A stretch of 64,000 nt of DNA from Tieghemiomyces parasiticus. Lineage: Eukaryota > Kickxellomycota > Dimargaritomycetes > Dimargaritales > Dimargaritaceae. Under the pieces are notes generated by a model. The model saw nothing but the letters and a program-made list of their open reading frames with translations, was not told where the DNA came from and did no database searches. The stretch is from contig JANBPT010000038.1 in assembly GCA_027575765.1 (NCBI GenBank), positions 34,504-98,503 on the forward strand, read 5' to 3'. Position 1 is the first letter of the stretch; the number at the start of each line of letters is the position of its first letter. A program made the position numbers and the translations under genes. Positions 63,311 through 64,000 of the stretch are shown here, one piece after another.

Positions 63311-63924
63311 CTCTCACTTCTGTGGAGCCCTCACTATGTTAGGCCTCCTGAAGACTCCTGACTGCTTGGTTCACTTGGCAGTATGCCATATTGGGGTGAT
63401 TGTTCTCACCTATTATAGAAATGAAATCTGCAAGATATTCACTAGTGTCTACCCATGGTTGGAGTTTTTCCTGTGGGCCATGGGAAATTCCACAGTGTAT
63501 CACGGGACATTCTACTTGGGTATCCTCTTTACAGCCTGGCTATAAGTGGTTTAGGTTTTATTACCTATGGTCACTTGGATGTGCAACTGACCTCCTAGAG
63601 ACACTTGGTGCTGACCAATCCTATAACCTAGCCTATTGTGCTTGAGGTTGCATCTTTGACAACTCCTTATACTAGTCACCCCAAGCCTTGTGATGCTACC
63701 TTGGGTTAAGTGGATGCCATGGCAGGTAATACCAATGCCTTTGCCACTCGGAGCATTACCATTACTATAAATACAGCTGGATCACTAGTAACCCTGAACC
63801 TGAGGAGTGATTTTGAGCCATGCTTCTGGGTACTGTCTGGCTCATTGTATCCAGGTTGTATGTATCACATGTCATAACACTAGTCCCAAGTGAGATTGGT
63901 ATAATAGGCGAAGAAAAAAAAATA
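63311..63924. repeat. Decayed repeat DNA, B-like start, up to the 5S gene
   Basis: It begins with a B-like sequence (TCTGTGGAGCCCTC ... CCTCCTGAAGACTCCTG) and continues CpG-poor (CG only at about 63503, 63749 and next to the 5S end). The open frame at 63165-63545 is likely a result of composition. A run of A at 63912-63922 is the T-run terminator of the leftward 5S gene. Confidence 0.5.
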
Positions 63925-64000
63925 AGTTGCGACACCGACTATTCCCAAGTGGTCACCCACCTTAGTACTAAATCGGCTGACTGGGCCTTAACTTCGCAGA
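63925..64000 (-). rRNA. 5S rRNA, 3' part (cut by window end)
   Basis: The reverse complement reads GAAGTTAAGGCCCAGTCAG, then TTAGTACTAAGGTGGGTGACC (Pol III C-box region), then CACTTGGGAATAGTCGGTGTC. This is the typical 3' two-thirds of eukaryotic 5S rRNA. A T-run follows on the minus strand. The 5' part lies beyond position 64000. No other rDNA is present, so the gene is unlinked here. Confidence 0.92.

Noticed and set aside
1..64000. CRISPR arrays, bacterial operons, riboswitches or phage genes
   Set aside because: No regularly spaced direct repeats or prokaryotic signals; spliced introns and gene content are eukaryotic.

Overview
This window looks like nuclear DNA of a filamentous fungus. 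Supporting genes are a class I/II-type chitin synthase, a Bem1/Scd2-type polarity scaffold, the Golgi protein Tvp18, the fungal Rpd3L subunit Rxt3, and several tRNA genes. Introns are short with strong GTAAGT-like donors. Genes are GC-rich with a preference for C or G in the third codon position. A zygomycete-grade, early-diverging lineage is my inference from the overall look; nothing in the window proves it.

Layout. 0-5 kb: six-exon translin (+), tail-to-tail with a four-exon ACOT13-like thioesterase (-), then a HUT1-type nucleotide-sugar transporter (-). 6-12 kb: an uncertain Cys-rich ORF, tRNA-Asp, a small spliced single-pass membrane protein (-), Rxt3 (-), tRNA-Thr. 13-23 kb: a six-exon CLC chloride/proton exchanger, a mitochondrial glutamate-type carrier, and an orphan type I membrane protein with a PPxY tail. 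23-27 kb: AT-rich DNA with an inverted copy of a dispersed repeat and tRNA-Ile. 27-36 kb: a lysine-rich nuclear-type protein with a SANT-like start, a PhoD-like phosphatase (-), and an SLC35C2/YMD8-type transporter (-). 38-43 kb: TVP18, SWT1 endonuclease and a coiled-coil protein (-). 46-56 kb: BEM1 and chitin synthase, each with long pyrimidine-rich upstream DNA. 57-60 kb: two predicted secreted orphans. 60.6-64 kb: a second, identical tRNA-Ile (-), a block of decayed repeats, and a partial 5S rRNA (-).

The genes do not form an operon-like system. They are mostly housekeeping genes: RNA metabolism (translin, Swt1), chromatin (Rxt3), ion and metabolite transport, Golgi function (HUT1, SLC35C2, Tvp18), and polarity and wall synthesis (Bem1, chitin synthase).

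The most unusual structure is the repeat system. A roughly 480-bp LTR-like repeat occurs three times and lies on the 5' side of both identical tRNA-Ile genes. Its copies near the right end sit in DNA that is almost free of CpG (only three CG dinucleotides between 62470 and 63905), ending at the 5S gene. The copy at 25.7-26.2 kb keeps many CpGs. This suggests Pol III-gene-associated retroelements followed by methylation- or RIP-like decay.
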